This document shows positions 27,561 to 41,765 of a stretch of 64,000 bases of DNA, piece by piece. Each line of letters starts with the position of its first letter. Positions within the stretch are counted from its first letter, which is position 1. This stretch comes from Macquaria australasica (Eukaryota > Chordata > Actinopteri > Centrarchiformes > Percichthyidae): NCBI GenBank assembly GCA_005408345.1, contig SEMN01000017.1, forward strand, positions 1,302,001 to 1,366,000, given 5' to 3'. A program made the position numbers and the translations under genes. The notes under the pieces are model-generated. The model saw nothing but the letters and a program-made list of their open reading frames with translations, was not told the origin of the DNA and searched no databases.

Positions 27561-29009
27561 AAAATTAATGTCTGTATAACTGAATAAACAAATCAATCCG
27601 CCAGTCAATTAATCTTCAAGACTGAGCATAAAAAAAATGGCACACTTGGCGGCAAAAGAGGAAGTCAAAACAGCAGGAATGTTTGCACTGAGGAAGGACG
27701 ATAAATGAAATGACAGGGTGCATTAATAAGGTTTCAGTGTGTGTTCTCAGTCGTCGCCTTAGTTTTGATGCCACTCCAGATCAGAAGCAATGTAGATGGC
27801 AGAAGTTAGTGAAAGGTGACGTCTTGTCAAAACTGGAATACCAGCCCCTCTGTAATGGCTGTAAAACTTCGACAGTCAGTCTCCCACAAATGACCACAGT
27901 CTGGCCTGGTCCTCGTCATCTTTTATTTTGTAACCCTAACCCCATCTGCAGCTGTTTTTGCAGCCCTTTGATTTTCCTTTTTCTTCTCAACAATCAAGCC
28001 AACTGGTACTGTGCTGCACAAAAGGCTGCTACTTGTCCTCTCTGATGTGTGACAGCTTAACTGTTTCTCTGCTTGGCAAAGACTGAGTGCAGCAAACAAG
28101 CAGCAAAGTCCCGGGGATTCAGCTGGCGGCTACCGACAGCCAGACTTCATAGACGTGGCTGACCGTGTTTATTACATGGGGTCAGAGGTCACGCAGTGCC
28201 TAATAACCTCAGGCGGGGGCACGCCGTCGCGGCTGGCTGCAGAGAAAAGGCGGTGGCGGACGAGAGCGGCTGTCGCACTTGTTTCCTTAGAAGAAGAAAG
28301 AAGTGGAGTGATGGTTGAGTTTGAGTTTAAGAGTTTTGGGAATTGGGAGGGTCTACACCTGTAACCTGTCACTCAAAGCCTGTCATCACTGATCTTAGTC
28401 ATTCATCATGTTTGTAAAATCATTAATCTCATTCCTCCCAAGGAGCAACTGGTTGCAGATGGTATCCATCGCTGTCTTGTTCCGCTAAGCGATACCTTCA
28501 TCTGTTACGTCTTGGTACTGAGGCAGCTTACATCCATGCTGACATGTTACAATCTGAAATTAAAGCCTGTAGTCACTCTATTAAAAACTCCCCTCTTTTG
28601 TCCCAAGGTTGTAGCACGCACTCGCAATAAGCAGTGACATAAATGTATCAAAGGGTTCTCCAGGTGATGAAAACCAGGATGAGTTCACATGCAGCCTCAA
28701 GACTAAATCATCTATCTTGTTGTCGTACAAGACCGGACAAAAAGATCACACGCGCAAACCAAAGCAATGGGTTTGTACGCTGGCTGCAGCAGAGCTAATC
28801 TCCCAAGACTTGGCTTTATTGCCTCTCTCAGCCCTGTAATGATGTTAGGACTCTGGACTGCTTTGGTTTGTCGTGCTCCGGCTCCCCAGCCAGCCTCCAT
28901 TTGGCTTTGGGGAAGAAGCTGATATTAGCCAGACTGCATTGAAACTTCCCCTAACAGGTTAAACCTCAGTTTACACTGCAGACACACATACACACATAAT
29001 GAAAATATG

Positions 29010-29033
29010 CACACACACACACACACACACACA
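29010..29033. repeat. (CA)n microsatellite
   Basis: An uninterrupted CA run of about 12 units. Confidence 0.9.
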
Positions 29034-31149
29034 ATGAGGTGGGTAGACAAACTCGAGGTAAACCTGTATTTTTTCACCAAGACATTCACAAATTATACAT
29101 TTGCATACAGGCACTTAAACATATAAAGCAGATCCTAAATGTACGCATGTTAACACCCGTTAGATTTTTTTTCCATTTTGTTTTCCCTGAATTTGCTTTA
29201 AAGCAAAAAAAAAACATCTTTTTCCACAGTGAGTCAAATATTCAAACCCAAGACTCTTTGCTTATTTATGGCTGCACCATTACATCAAATGCAAACTTTT
29301 TAGATCCGGTGAATCATTTAATACACATTTACCCAAAATTCAGCCTGACATATTTGATATCTTTGGAAACTTTGGAAACTCTACTAGAATTTCAAGTAAA
29401 GTTCTGTGGACTTGAACGATGTTTGGCTGCACAGCATGAGTTTGTAATGACTGACCCTCCGACGGACTGCTGCTTGTTAAAGGGTTTTAAATATGAGTTG
29501 AGATTAAAGTAGGAGAAAACTGTGACTTTTTGGTTCATAACTTTGGTCTTATTTTTCGTTTCTGTGGCCATCGTTCCTAGACGTTATGACAACACTGTAC
29601 TCGCCAAAGTAATTGCTGAGATCTGGGGAACATGGCAACCTCGCTACAACAGTCCAAGAGAGCAAAAACACAAGAGCAGTGGAATGATCAGACAGGTTGT
29701 AAACAAGCCACTTTATTTGGAGGTAAAACTGAAAGTGAATGCATGCAATAAGTCTGTAATAATCCCTCATTGCGCAGGAACACCATGCACGCACTTTGAG
29801 TCTGTAAACGCCAGAACATGGTACTCTGGGCTTAACCAAAGCAAACGTGCACAGGTGTTGTTCGGAGATGTTTGTGTGGCTGTTTTTTTTTAATACTTGT
29901 TTGGTTGTGAACATATTTTTTCTTTTCCTTTTGGAACCCGGCCCCTGACAGGAAGCTGAATCAACCAATCAGCTTGTTTGACGCACAAAGCAGGACAACA
30001 TGTTGTTTGTTAAGTGTGCTTGTCAGCTCCTCTGAAATCTTCTGCGACCTACGATTACCCATAAAACCCTGGGTGAGCATATTAACTCCAGCCTAAAATG
30101 TAATGCATGTTTACAATGGACAGTTGGGGCAATTTTACAGTTCAGCTTTATTTTCTCTTCCAAATAAGTATCTTTAACTAGGGAGTTTGTTTAAAACCTG
30201 TCTGATCATCTGCCTGCTCATGTTTCTTGCCCTGTCGAACTTCACTTTAACTATGTCACCATGTTCCCAAATCTCAGCAGTTAACTTTGTGAGTGCAAAC
30301 CTATTATTACAGATAAGAATGATGGCCAAAACGACAGAAATAAGACCCTGGTTTCATGAAACTGGATTTTCCCTTTAATAACATTGTGAGGTTGTGGGGA
30401 CAGAGTGGGTGTAAAGGTATTTCAGGACATGTTACTGTTGCCAAACAACATAAAATAAATGATGCAATTACTTAAAAGGCTCTACACATCCCTCTCCCAA
30501 ACTGCACAGCTGTGACCGTGTGTGTCTGTGTTTGTGTTTGTGTGTGGCCGCTCGTTCACGTGCTCTCTCCTGAATTTATCATGTCACATAAACTCATAGT
30601 TGCTAAACTCTTCAGGGGGCCTTTTTAAGAGCACTCCGTGTACTCTCACAAACACACACACACACACACGCTCACACAAAATATAACACCCCCAGCCCTG
30701 CTTCGGGGTTCAACAGTTCACATGGTCACCTTGTGAACTATCCTTCAACCTCCGTTAGACACCAGTGGCCTCTCTACTCTCCAGAGCAAAGGGAGGACTT
30801 AAATGAAATAATAAATATCCGCAGTACGGCTCCCACTTGCGCACCAGGCCACTCTGACCCCTCTCAGGACCTTCTAAACCAGGCAGGAAGAGCCAGCGAG
30901 GGGCAGGGAGCGGGAGGATGTAGGGGAGAGAGGGCTGCACGCTGCTCAGGTGACCCAGGAAATGCCTGGAAAAGGCTGGGGACCATCTGATTGTTTCAGT
31001 CCGGGCCGGACGGTTCAGCAGAGTGGTCAACAGAAAAACTGGAGCCTTAGCCGAGCTTGGGTGAGCCAAGCTAAGCCAGGCAGCTGGCAGGCATCACAAA
31101 AAATATGTTTGTGTGCTCTGGACAAAGCAGGTCAGGAGGGATATGATCC

Positions 31150-31151
<2 letters not shown>

Positions 31152-31199
<48 letters not shown>
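31152..31199. repeat. (GA)n microsatellite, about 24 units
   Basis: A perfect 48-base purine run on the plus strand. Such GA/TC mirror repeats can form triplex DNA. Confidence 0.95.
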
Positions 31200-31203
<4 letters not shown>

Positions 31204-34010
31204 AGAGGCAATGAAATAAGGAGATAAAAAGAAAAATAAACTGTGGAAGAAAAGGCTAGAGAAGGGGGACTTGAAACAGAGCATAAACTACTTAGATCAA
31301 CAAGACAAAGTATTTCTTTCTGCAATATACACTTCCTGTTTTTTATTCATTTAGTGTAGAAGCAGACAAATATTCAGTCAGTAGAAACAAAGTTGCGATA
31401 TAAAGGAAAGATGCCTCGCAGAGCTTGAACCATTCCCCACAGCATCTTATTACGTTAAAACTCATTCATCCACTTCTTGCAAAGTATATTATCTTTAACA
31501 AGTGATATATGTCGACTCTTTTTTGATCCTCCAGTGTGTCCTTGACCCCAAACAGGACACCGTAGGAGTGACGTCTACAGGTCCAGATGCTGCGGTCTGT
31601 GAAAACACGGTGTGGGCGAGCCCCCTCTCTCTGAGGGCTCGAGTTCAGAGCTGTTATAACATGAGAGGACAGCAGGATTAGGTGAAAACCTACAGCTGTG
31701 GCTGGAGTGTGTGTGAGAGGGAGAAAGAAAGGATACAGAAGATTAAAGGATGGGTGGTAGATTGAAGGATGGAAAGATTGTGTTTGACATTTTTATGCAA
31801 GGAGGTGCATGTGTATTTGCCTTACATATGTAAGTGTACATATGGAGGGGCGTCAGGTTAGTCGAAGACTGTAATTTTACCGGGCAGGTTTCAGTCCTGA
31901 ATGTGAAGTGTGAAAGTGTGAATGTAAATCTGTGTGTTGGATGAGCGCGACCAGGCTCAGGTGACCTTCACTAGATGAATACAGGTATTTGTAAACATGT
32001 GAAACTATATAAGAAATATATGTATGGGTGGATTTACGTGTGTGTGTGTGCAAACCCCCACAGGTACACTATGTGCCCTATTGCTGTCCAAGACAACTCT
32101 CACTAACTTCTCAGGACTAAAACTACAGTCCATTTCTCCTTTATATATAGACATTAAAATTATTAAGTAGAGTATTGCATCAAAACTCTACAGATGAGCC
32201 TACTAAAACAAAGTGTTGTTGCAATAGTCAGAAATTTGACACTAGTGAAATACTGTGCATGTATGTCTACATGTAGATAAGCACATGGATTGGAATAATT
32301 AAAAGACAAATTAAAATGGAAAAAAAAAACAGTCAAACAGCAGAAAACATGGCAGCAGCGTCAAATAGTCCACCACATCCTGAACTGAATCCAAACCCAG
32401 CTGTTTGCCAAAACTCGTGCCAGGAACCGAATATCCAACTATTTCACGTACAGAGCCGACATCAACCGATGTCCAAACATCAGAAGCAAAATCACTGATG
32501 AACTGTTGCTACAAAGTGGGCTCATTCAAACACACGAAACACACTGCTCTGTGTTTTTCTTGCCTGGCATCAAATCGCAGTTGTCTGAAAACATTTTTGA
32601 TATTTAACTTAACAAGAACTGTTTGATCACATTTGTGATGTGTTTTTCATTGACTCACAGCTATCACACTGCCCGTCTGTTTTCTTACTGTATCTGTCTT
32701 TTCCTCTGTCTCTCCCTCCTAGAGGCATCCAGGGACAGGCTTCAGTACAGCGCATTTCTAAACAGCCTGTCTATGGGGGGTTCGTTTGTTTTACTGTCCC
32801 AGCAGGAGGGCTGATGGGAGTCAACCAGGGTCAGGGCAGGCTGAGACTTCATAGCAGTACTTTGACAGAGGGGCGTAGCCTCTTCAGACCCCACAGATTG
32901 CTGGTTCAATAACGGCGCCAAGCACCGCTCTCGGGGAGTTCGTATACCCTTTATAGAGGACAACTTTAATCAACCATGGTTGAGCTGTTTGTGTTATTGT
33001 TTTAAAGGAGCAGTAAGTCATTTCTTTTTTCTAGACTGTGTCAGTTTTTCATTTAGTTGTGTGGGGAATGTGTTCGGCCATAAAACTTTCCTCAGCTTTG
33101 CACCATGTGTGGCGTCCACACGAGAAATGGAGGAAAACTCAAATTTGATCAGGATAAAACTTTCCTGTTCCATATGGTGAATGGCAAAATGAGGATGTTA
33201 TTGAAAATGCAAGCAGCATGCCACTTTAGCATAGTTAAAGTTACTTTTTTGTGTTGGGGGATGTATTGAGGCCATAGTTTTTACCCACCATTGTCGTCGT
33301 CTTGCATTGTGATGTCCCGCCCCTGGAGGATGCGTGAGAGGAGTTTACGGGCATGGCGAACAGCTCTTGGCAGATGTGAGCAGCTGGGCTCTGCAGAAGG
33401 GCTACTTAAAGAGGCCTTACAGGTGCTGTAATGAGCAGGTTTTTAAAATCCCCCCGCCGCCTCGCTCCTAATCAGCCTCGGGGCTATTTTTACCAACCCC
33501 TACGGGCCCCTCGGGCTCATCCACTTTGAGTTGCTCTGAGAGGGCACGTTGTTCTCACACACAGAAATACAGTGACACAGCACACACACTCATGTACATG
33601 CAAATTCAGCACACACGCCTGCACAATCACACGTCGAGACACATTCACATCTAATATGAAGCCACAGGCAAGACCGTAGTCACATGGCTCCACCGTGTTG
33701 GAGCTCTTAGAGGGTCATGTGGTGGTTTAAAGTTTTGTCTGACGTGTAGTAAAGGATTTAACTTCTATCTCCTGAGACATTCAGAGAAATCCACAGCCCC
33801 GACAAAATGTAGGCTTTTCCTACAATTGAATACAGGAAATAAATGTGATGTTTAGATTTCAGACTACAGAAAACTTCATAGCATTGCAAAATGGGTGGAA
33901 TTATTCCAGGTGTCTAAATTTCTGGAAGTAAAGTCTAATTAATTTATTGCATAGGCAGTTAGGTGACTGGCAGTTGATGCAATTCTTAAGGCTTGGATGT
34001 AAGTAGGAGT

Positions 34011-34180
34011 GCCCTGGTTGCCTTGGGGTTAAGGCACCGACCATGAACCACAACGTCCCTGTTTCGAGTCCAGCTGGGGATCTATGTTGCATGTCATCTC
34101 TCCCTCCCCTTATTTCCTGTCATTACTCCAATGTCGTTTTTATGTTTAATAAAGACATACAATGCCCAAAACAAAATAAT
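34011..34180 (+). repeat. tRNA-derived SINE, nearly complete
   Basis: The head GGTTGCCTTGGGGTTAAGGC resembles a Pol III A box, and GTTTCGAGTCC (34071-34081) is a near-perfect B box, at tRNA-like spacing. The body has GGGGATCTATGTTGCATGTC and the tail is AATAAAGACATACAATGCCC followed by an A-rich run. The layout matches a SINE common in teleosts. Confidence 0.8.
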
Positions 34181-36880
34181 ATCTCATGTACAAAGGCCTG
34201 TGAAGTTAACTATAACTCCCAAGGTGCATTTAAGTGTGAAACATCCAGTCACCAAGCTTAACTCTCTGTTGCGTGCGCAGAAGCTAAAGTTTTTGCTTTG
34301 TAGAAACCTGATATAAATTTAGTTGTGTAAATCAGTTCAATTTCAGATATGTGATCAGTTTTGTATTCATTTGGTTGTTTCATTCCTCTGACCAGAACAG
34401 TGGCTGAGGCTCATGGGTATTGTAGTATTTAGAACCATTAGCTATATTAAACTGATGGAAAATGATCACAAACTCATTTGAAATATCTAAAACTGATGTC
34501 CATGACATAAACCTTTTAAGTATTGTTAAATTATTATGATTATACTCTCGTCTTTTTATGTTGTGAAATATTGACGATATTATCAAAGAGGAAAGTTTCA
34601 AATGGAAAGTTACAGTGAGGAATAAAGCTTACAGATCTGCAGCAGAAGGTGCTCCCACTGTGCAGCTCTATTGTCCTTGGCCTGAATAACAATAACAACA
34701 ATAACAAAATACAGCAAACCAATCTCTTAACACACTGGATTAAAAATAAGAGCATGAATTTAGCGTAAATTCAGTTTGTAGAGGTTTTAGGATCTAATAA
34801 GGCCAAAGTTTGGCATTATTTAATCATCTCAATGACCTCTAATGACCGCTTTTCAAACCATCTTTATCTATCTGTCCTTCCCATTTCCTCTGTGTTTCCC
34901 AGCTTGACTGACACTGCGGGAGGTCAGCAACATGCTCAGTGCATGATGCTGCACGTCAACACACGCGAACACACAACGTGACACGTGGCAGCGGCCCTCC
35001 AGCTGGTGGAAAATCACGATCCTGTCACCTCGAGGAAAGCGGATGCAGCACACTGCCATGACAGCAGCTAACATTTGGCCTGCTGGAGCTCTGTGAGGTC
35101 GTTAGAAGTTCTCCGCTGCCCGGGATCGAGTGATTCGCTCTGAGATATTCGTAGGCTTCTGATTGACGACTTGATATTTAAACATGACACACCAAAGTGG
35201 GGTTTTATGCTCAGAGTCTGGTGTTGGCATCATCATCGGGGTACTAGTCATGCTTATTACTTGTGTATTGGCGTATTTACTTCCCCCCCAAAAAATCTTT
35301 TCCTTCCCATCTGTCTCTCGGTCTGTCTGTCAGAGAAAGCCAACTATTTGTCTCTGTGTCTTTCTCAGAGTCTTTTCTTTTCTTACTTAGTGAAACTGCA
35401 GAGTGCATTTGGTCATTCACAAGGATAAAAAGAAAAAAAAGAGGTTTGGGATTAATTATCCATCGTTGCATACATTTGAAGAGCACAGTTCAAGGTTCAA
35501 GGCAGCTGTCTCTTTTTGCCTTCCACCACCAAGGGAGTTTGAAGCCCCTGAAAACCTCAGATGATCTGTAATGTTTAAATCTGCGCGAGGCCTTTGAAAT
35601 TGTTGCACAGCAAAGGAACGCTCACTTTGCGATGCAGTGATGTACCCGCTTGTCGTCTCTCTGATGCAGCAAACTCCACAAACCAGGGCCATCACTTCCT
35701 AGAGCTGCGGAGCCTACAGCCCAAGTGCATATATTCCTCGATGACAAAAGAGAACAGAAATAGGTTATTAATCCGGTTATTCATCCTCCAGTGACAGATG
35801 TGACGCAAGAAATCCGCACCTACAGCTGATAGTGGCTCACTCCAGAAGCCCCAGGCTGTAGTTGTTCTGACACTCTTACCCATTAGCCTGGCGTCATATC
35901 CACGTGGATTCCTGAATCACTGAGGAGATTTAAACACCTACTCGTCTCGTGTCCCTCAAAACATCGAGGGACAGCTACGTGGTACAGTACTTAGTGTACA
36001 GTATTTATCATTTTCAGTGTAAGGCAGGTTGTCAAGAGAAAGACTTGTTAGCGCTTTGAGGTAACAACATAGTTGTTTATAGCACACATTACTCAAACAG
36101 GAGTAAATAGTGCATTTGTTGGGGATTATTTTCAGCCGTGGGTTAATACACATTTGGTGCTCTAGTGAGTATTAAAGGCAGCAGGACAGTGAATGTGAGA
36201 TTGACTGAAAATAAACTACAGCACGTGTTCATGGTAATGAAGGAACATATTACCCAGTGCAACAGCGTGGCTTATTTATATGTTTTAAACAGTTTTTTGG
36301 ACAACAGTGGAGCTCTATAAGGCTTTGACTACACAGAGAGTACTTAGGATCAAACCTTTGTTGGTAGTGGTCTTCTCATGGGATTTTGTTGACACTAAGA
36401 AAACTATAGAATATCACCAGACTTATCCTTTAATACTTTCTCATGTGTTGCATCTGCACTAGCTCTCACTACGCTGTTTCACTAGATTACCGCTGTAAAA
36501 TATTCAGACAGCGATGTTTTTAATTTATCATCTTAATTGTAAATTTCAGTGTGTGTGACAGTTCACTTGAAGGCTGAAATATAGCCTGTGTCCATCACGT
36601 CTGTAATTAGCAGAGTCACTCTGCTCCAGCGTTGTTGGTTGTTGATGTTGTTTAAAAGATTGGCTCTGAAGTAATTATACTGATAGGTGTATTGAGCACC
36701 CTTAAATGTGGAGAATACAGATCATGACTTAATTTTCTTTGAGAAGATTTTAACTAAACAGAATTAAGGAGTAGTTATTATCAACAGCAGTTTGATTTGT
36801 GCGTCTGTGAATGTATATGTGTATATGTAGTGTATATCTGTTGTCCAACTACACTTTTTAGATTACATTATGGGTATTAA
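34181..36880. other. Non-coding stretch between a SINE and a hAT-like element
   Basis: Unique, moderately AT-rich sequence. No exon, RNA gene or regulatory cluster was recognised. Confidence 0.6.
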
Positions 36881-37360
36881 CAGTGTTGGAAGATATATTC
36901 AGATCATTTACAGTACTTAAGTAAAAGTAGCAAGACCACACTATAAAAATACTCCATTACAAGTCCTGCATTCAAAATTTGACTGAACAGCAAAAGTTCA
37001 ACTTATTTGAAAAGGTACATAGTCTGACTCATTACACTCATTATATTTGATGTATCAAGATGTAAGCAGTACTTCAACATTGTAGTTGGTCGAGGTGGAG
37101 TCATTTGTATCGACTTTATATCGACTATTGGGTATTTTAATTTAAACAATGCAGCATATTTTACAAGCTGATCATATTTAAAATCTTAATGTGTAAAATA
37201 ACTAGTAATTGTAGCTGGTAACTAAATGACCCTCAGAAAAGTAGTGGAGTAGAAGTATAAAGTCTCATAAAATGGAAATACTCAAGTAAAGTACAAGTAC
37301 CTCATAATTGTACATACGTACAGAGCTTGAGTAAATGTACCAAGTTACTTTTCACCACTG
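36881..37360. mobile_element. 480-bp hAT-like non-autonomous element (GTACTTAAGTAAAAGTA family)
   Basis: Internal blocks GTACTTAAGTAAAAGTAGCA, TACTCCATTACAAGTCCTGC and TACTCAAGTAAAGTACAAGT are hallmarks of a repeat widespread in teleosts. The ends are imperfect inverted repeats: CAGTGTTGGA on the left and TTTTCACCACTG on the right. Flanking GGTATTAA and GGTATAGT match at 5 of 8 positions, consistent with a decayed 8-bp target duplication as expected for hAT elements. No transposase is encoded. Confidence 0.7.
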
Positions 37361-40300
37361 GGTATAGTATACTAGATTGTATATCTGTTAGTGATTGACA
37401 TTATAAGAAGGCTTCACATGGATGATTTTCTCCAAGGTTTTATGTAATTGTATTGAACTTTTTATGTGTTTTGACACGCATGCTGTTTCATGGTGATAAT
37501 GTCAGTCAGCATTGGGGTGACGTAGCGTAGGCAAGGCATCAGGTTCAAGGATGAAGCTGTACAAACTGAGAGCTGCAGACACACTAGCAGTCTCAGAAGC
37601 CAATTATTTCCAGTTTCAGAGGCTGTGAGAATGCTCCACTAATTATCGAAAACTGAGCTTGTTCAGTTGTTGAAAAGCTGCAGATACTCTAGAACAATTT
37701 GCTCCCATTGAGTACCTAGGCTAATTAACGTCAGCCTTACATTTGAAAGGAAGTTTGTCTTTTAGTCATCCATTTACGTAAGCTACTTTGATGTACCACC
37801 TTAACTTCAAAAGTATTTGGAGCAGCTGCGACACGAGTTTTACCGCCACTGAAAGGAAACAGAAGTTTGAGGGACCTTGAGTGGTGCGCATCTTCGTGTC
37901 GGTACGTATATTTAAAATGTCAGTTTCAAAATACTGGCTTTCTGAGACATAATGGGAGCAAGATAACAGCTATATTTACTAAAGTGATTTCATGCAAAAT
38001 TACCACATTGCCAGTGAAACACAAATACTGATTTGCCTAAATACACAATACACACAGTGAGCACACACATATAAACACTTCAAAACATAAACGCACACAC
38101 ACCACATCTGACACACAAATCTCTCACTAAATCTGGGAAGTCTAATCTCGCCAAACCATTTTTGCTATTTAGTCTCTCCAATTTATAAAAAAAAAAAAAA
38201 AGTCCTGCAACATGTCCACTCTGTGAAAGGAGTACACAAAGTGCTCACACAAAATATTTAGCATTTTCTCAAATTAACAAACATGCACAGAATGCGACTG
38301 CAGACATATAGATTTGTGGATCAAACTCTGGCAGTCATGAGCTGTGGGAGGAAAACTCTTTTTGCGAGTCACTCTGGGATATTTACCAGACCAAATATGT
38401 TTGTCTTCACTTTTGAGTGGACCTGGACACCCAAAGGATCACCAGGGAGGTCATTAACAGCAGGGACATGTGTTCGGCTTATTGTTGCAGGATAATGGCT
38501 TGAACAAAATGGAAAAAAGTCAGACACATGAAGTGGAGTCAGAAAGGAAAAAAAAGGATCGCAGACGTAGGAGGGGAAAAAGCTCGCAGTTTTAAGAGGT
38601 TCGCGGGGCCACCATTTTTAAATTCCTCTTTTCGAAAAAGATGAGGTCACGGTTACGGCTGTTTAAGCCATCTGAGAGGGATTCAAAATGGCTGCTGGCT
38701 CCAGAGAGCGAGCTGTGGTTTTTGTCGAGGGTTTCTCCAGTTTCCTTCCTGCAGGAGCTGAGAGCAGATCGGCCAGAGATCTGTCCCTGTGAATCATCAA
38801 GGTTAAAGTGAAGATTGGGAATGATTTGGCATTTGTGTAGTTGGCAGCAACGGAGGGGGGGGGGGCTAAAAAAATGACCAAAGGTTGAACATTAGACAGT
38901 ATCTCAGTGAGCGATGCATCCATTACCCTCAAATCTTCATTGGGTCCATATTTTATATATTACTGCCTGCTGAAATATGTATGGTCATCCATTTAGGTCT
39001 GAGTCTTCCTATTTTGTATTTTGTTGAAGATTTTGGAACAGGCAGTGCAGCGGATTCACAATGAGTGTATAAAAAAAGCATAAAAATATCAGCAAACCAC
39101 TGTCCACAGAAATCTCATGTTGAGTTGCTTGGCTTCCGTTCAACACATGGATGGTTTCAACTATTTGCAATTTTCAGAAATGCAAATGCAAGGTCAGCCT
39201 CCTCATTACACAAATGGAATATCAAACAACTCTGAAACAAAGTGGAGATGGAGATTTAAAAATCACACAGGAGTCTCTCTGACATGAGACTGGGCAAAAA
39301 GCATTCCCCATGAAACAATGCTCTTCAAAAGAGCAGAGCACGTGTAATTACAGGAGTGGGCAGCACGTTGCGAGTGTAGGCGCGCCTTGGCACCGTCGAA
39401 GGCGGGGGAATGAACAAGAAAAGAGCGGAGTAATGGTGTGAAGATTATGAAGAGATCTGTGAGAGAGGAAGAGCAAGGCCAGAGGAGGGACAGTAAATTG
39501 GAGGTTGAAGAAGAAGAAAACAACAAAAAAAAAAAAACATGTGAATAGAGACTGAGGCAGATCTACGAGGCGAGTCAGAAAGACTTTGAGCAGGTAGGGA
39601 TGAAGCAAAGATGGAGTACTGGTTGGCAGAAGCTCCAGTCAAACCAGCTGTTCCCTCAAACACCGATGCTCAGCAGTAGACTAATAGGCAGAGTGAGTCA
39701 GTGGCCCCGTCTCCTGTCTCCCAGGCTGCCTGGAGGGGCCGTATTGATAATATCCCAGCCTGCAAGGCTCAATCCATCCCCTGGGGCGCTCAGCGGCAAG
39801 TGGATGAAGAGTCCCCGGACGGTCTTTTGGCTCCACAGCTAGACACTGCAGCAGAGGAAGAGATCTGAACATGATAGAAGGCAGGTACATGCACACACAC
39901 ACACGCGTGCACACAAACAGGCACACTGCCCGAACGCCTTCCCCACACCTCATTTATTCTCATTTTGAGTCTCCCCTCTCACACTTGCTGCAGAGTGAGG
40001 GGCAGAGAGCAGTGATCACAGAGGAGGCGAGGAGATGTACGAGGGAGGGGATGGAGAGACGGGGGGGGAGAGAGAGAAGAGAGAATGACAGCCTACGCCA
40101 AGGATCGTCCTCCTCTCTTCTCTCCCATCAGAAGTGCTAATCCAGCCAGCGGAGGTGCAGACCACCGCTCACACCTGCCTGCTCCTCTCCATCTTGTTAG
40201 GGGCCAGATGGGAGAGAAAGTGACTTCCTGCTGTACTTCCACCACAGGGCTCGTTCCCTCACATTAATACCTTTACTGCTCGGCTCCATTTGTTACACAC

Positions 40301-41391
40301 ACTCAAGACACACACTCAGGGGGAGCCCGGGGCTGTGAATGATGGCCATATGCAGAACTGTGCTCATCTATAACCCCCTGTGGCTGGAACAAAGTACAGT
40401 AGACTCCTTGAGTGTTGAAACCAAGGTTAACATTTGGAAGTGGTGCAGTGCAGTCTGATTCAGCGGCTCTGCGTAGAAGTGCGCCCAGCCGGGGTCGACC
40501 GGTCCATAAAGGTTAGTGAAGTGGGTTTATGGGCAGAAGGTCACTGGTTTAAATTTATACGTGTGAGAGTGTATGTGTGTGTACAAATCTGGCAGGGAAG
40601 GTGAACGAGTGACTCGCTGCCCACTGTGAGATAACATGTGACCACTCTGCAGCCAACAGCAGCCAGCGGTCACTGCACAGCTCCCAGGTGGGAAAGTGTG
40701 TTAATATGGGAATGTGAAACAAAGCAGAGCTGGAAAAGCATGCATGCTCAGCACAACTCTTCCCCGAATAATAAAGGTAAAAGAAAAAAAACAAGAAAAA
40801 AAAAAACAAGATAGCTGATGGGTGGATCAAAGAAGAAAACACTGGAGGACTCACACTTAGACACACCAAACCAACAGCAGCTTACCATTAAAATTCAAAC
40901 AGGGCAAACCAAGGGTATGGAGAGTGATACACAGTGATTGGGGGGGGTGTGTGTGTGTGTGGCCATGAAACAAAAATAATGGAAGATTATTCTTTTCCAT
41001 TACACAGGATGCAACATTTCCTAATGTACCCTTTTGTGCTTGTTAAGGAAAGACAAAAGCGTGCTGACCTCTGCATGAATAAACACATATCACCTTGAAT
41101 TAGCTCCATATCCAGCAGTTTGTGTGTGTCTGAGTGTGAGTGTGTGTGTGTGTGCGTGCAAAGCTAAAAATTAAGTCAATGAGATGAATGCTGTCACCAG
41201 GGCTGCGATGTAGGTGTGGCTCATAACTAACATGTTTCACCAGGTAAATATGCACTTTTTTCAACTGCGCCTTGTATGTTTGGATTATACTTGTAATTTT
41301 GTACCACAAACATAATGAAATAATGTATTAAAATCTTGCAGAGACATCATCAACTGGTCTTTAGACAAATAATTTAGAATAGAAACATGTT
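37361..41391. other. Non-coding stretch, no gene seen
   Basis: Contains an A-run near 38188-38202, G-runs near 38854 and 40063, and GC-balanced purine-rich sequence at 39350-40140. No exon is supported. Confidence 0.6.
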
Positions 41392-41730
41392 CTGCAACAA
41401 ACGATTGTCAAACGATTTTCATTATTGGTCAATCTGCTGATTATTTTCTCGATTCATCGTGTTGTCTATAAAATGTCAGATAATATTGAAACATGCTCTT
41501 TATAATTTCCCAAAGCCCAGGGTGGCATATTCAAATGTCTTGTTTGGTCGGACAAACGGTCCAAAAGCCAAATATATTGAGTTTGCTCCCATATATGACA
41601 AAGAAAAGCTTCAAATTTGAGATGCTGGAACCATCAAATATTTTCCATATTTGACTGAAAAACAACTGAACCGCTTAATTGATTATTAAAATAGTTGCAG
41701 ATACATTTTCTGTCAAACTAATCGCTTCAT
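41392..41730 (+). repeat. GCTGCAACTAA-family dispersed repeat
   Basis: Begins CTGCAACAAACGATTG, includes AATCTGCTGATTATTTTCTC, CTATAAAATGTCAGA, TTCCCAAAGCCCAG and AATAGTTGCAGATA, and ends near AACTAATCGCTTCATG. The order of blocks matches the copy at 46.5 kb. The ends are AT-rich inverted repeats, suggesting a non-autonomous DNA transposon. Confidence 0.7.
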
Positions 41731-41765
41731 GTCAGGGGGCAAATTAAGCAGGAATGTCCAAATTA

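Larger units (their letters stand above)
27561..34010. other. Non-coding stretch, no gene seen
   Basis: Includes CA and GA microsatellites and GC-balanced patches near 28190-28330 and 30730-31030. None has supported exon structure. Confidence 0.6.

Noticed and set aside
32719..32912. Exon-like stretch after a pyrimidine tract ending CTCCTAG
   Set aside because: The acceptor is fair, but the competing frames disagree, no donor with good context follows, and no protein motif is recognisable.
34011..34085. Possible genuine tRNA gene
   Set aside because: A and B boxes are present, but the cloverleaf does not close and a SINE body and AATAAAG tail follow, so it is a SINE head.
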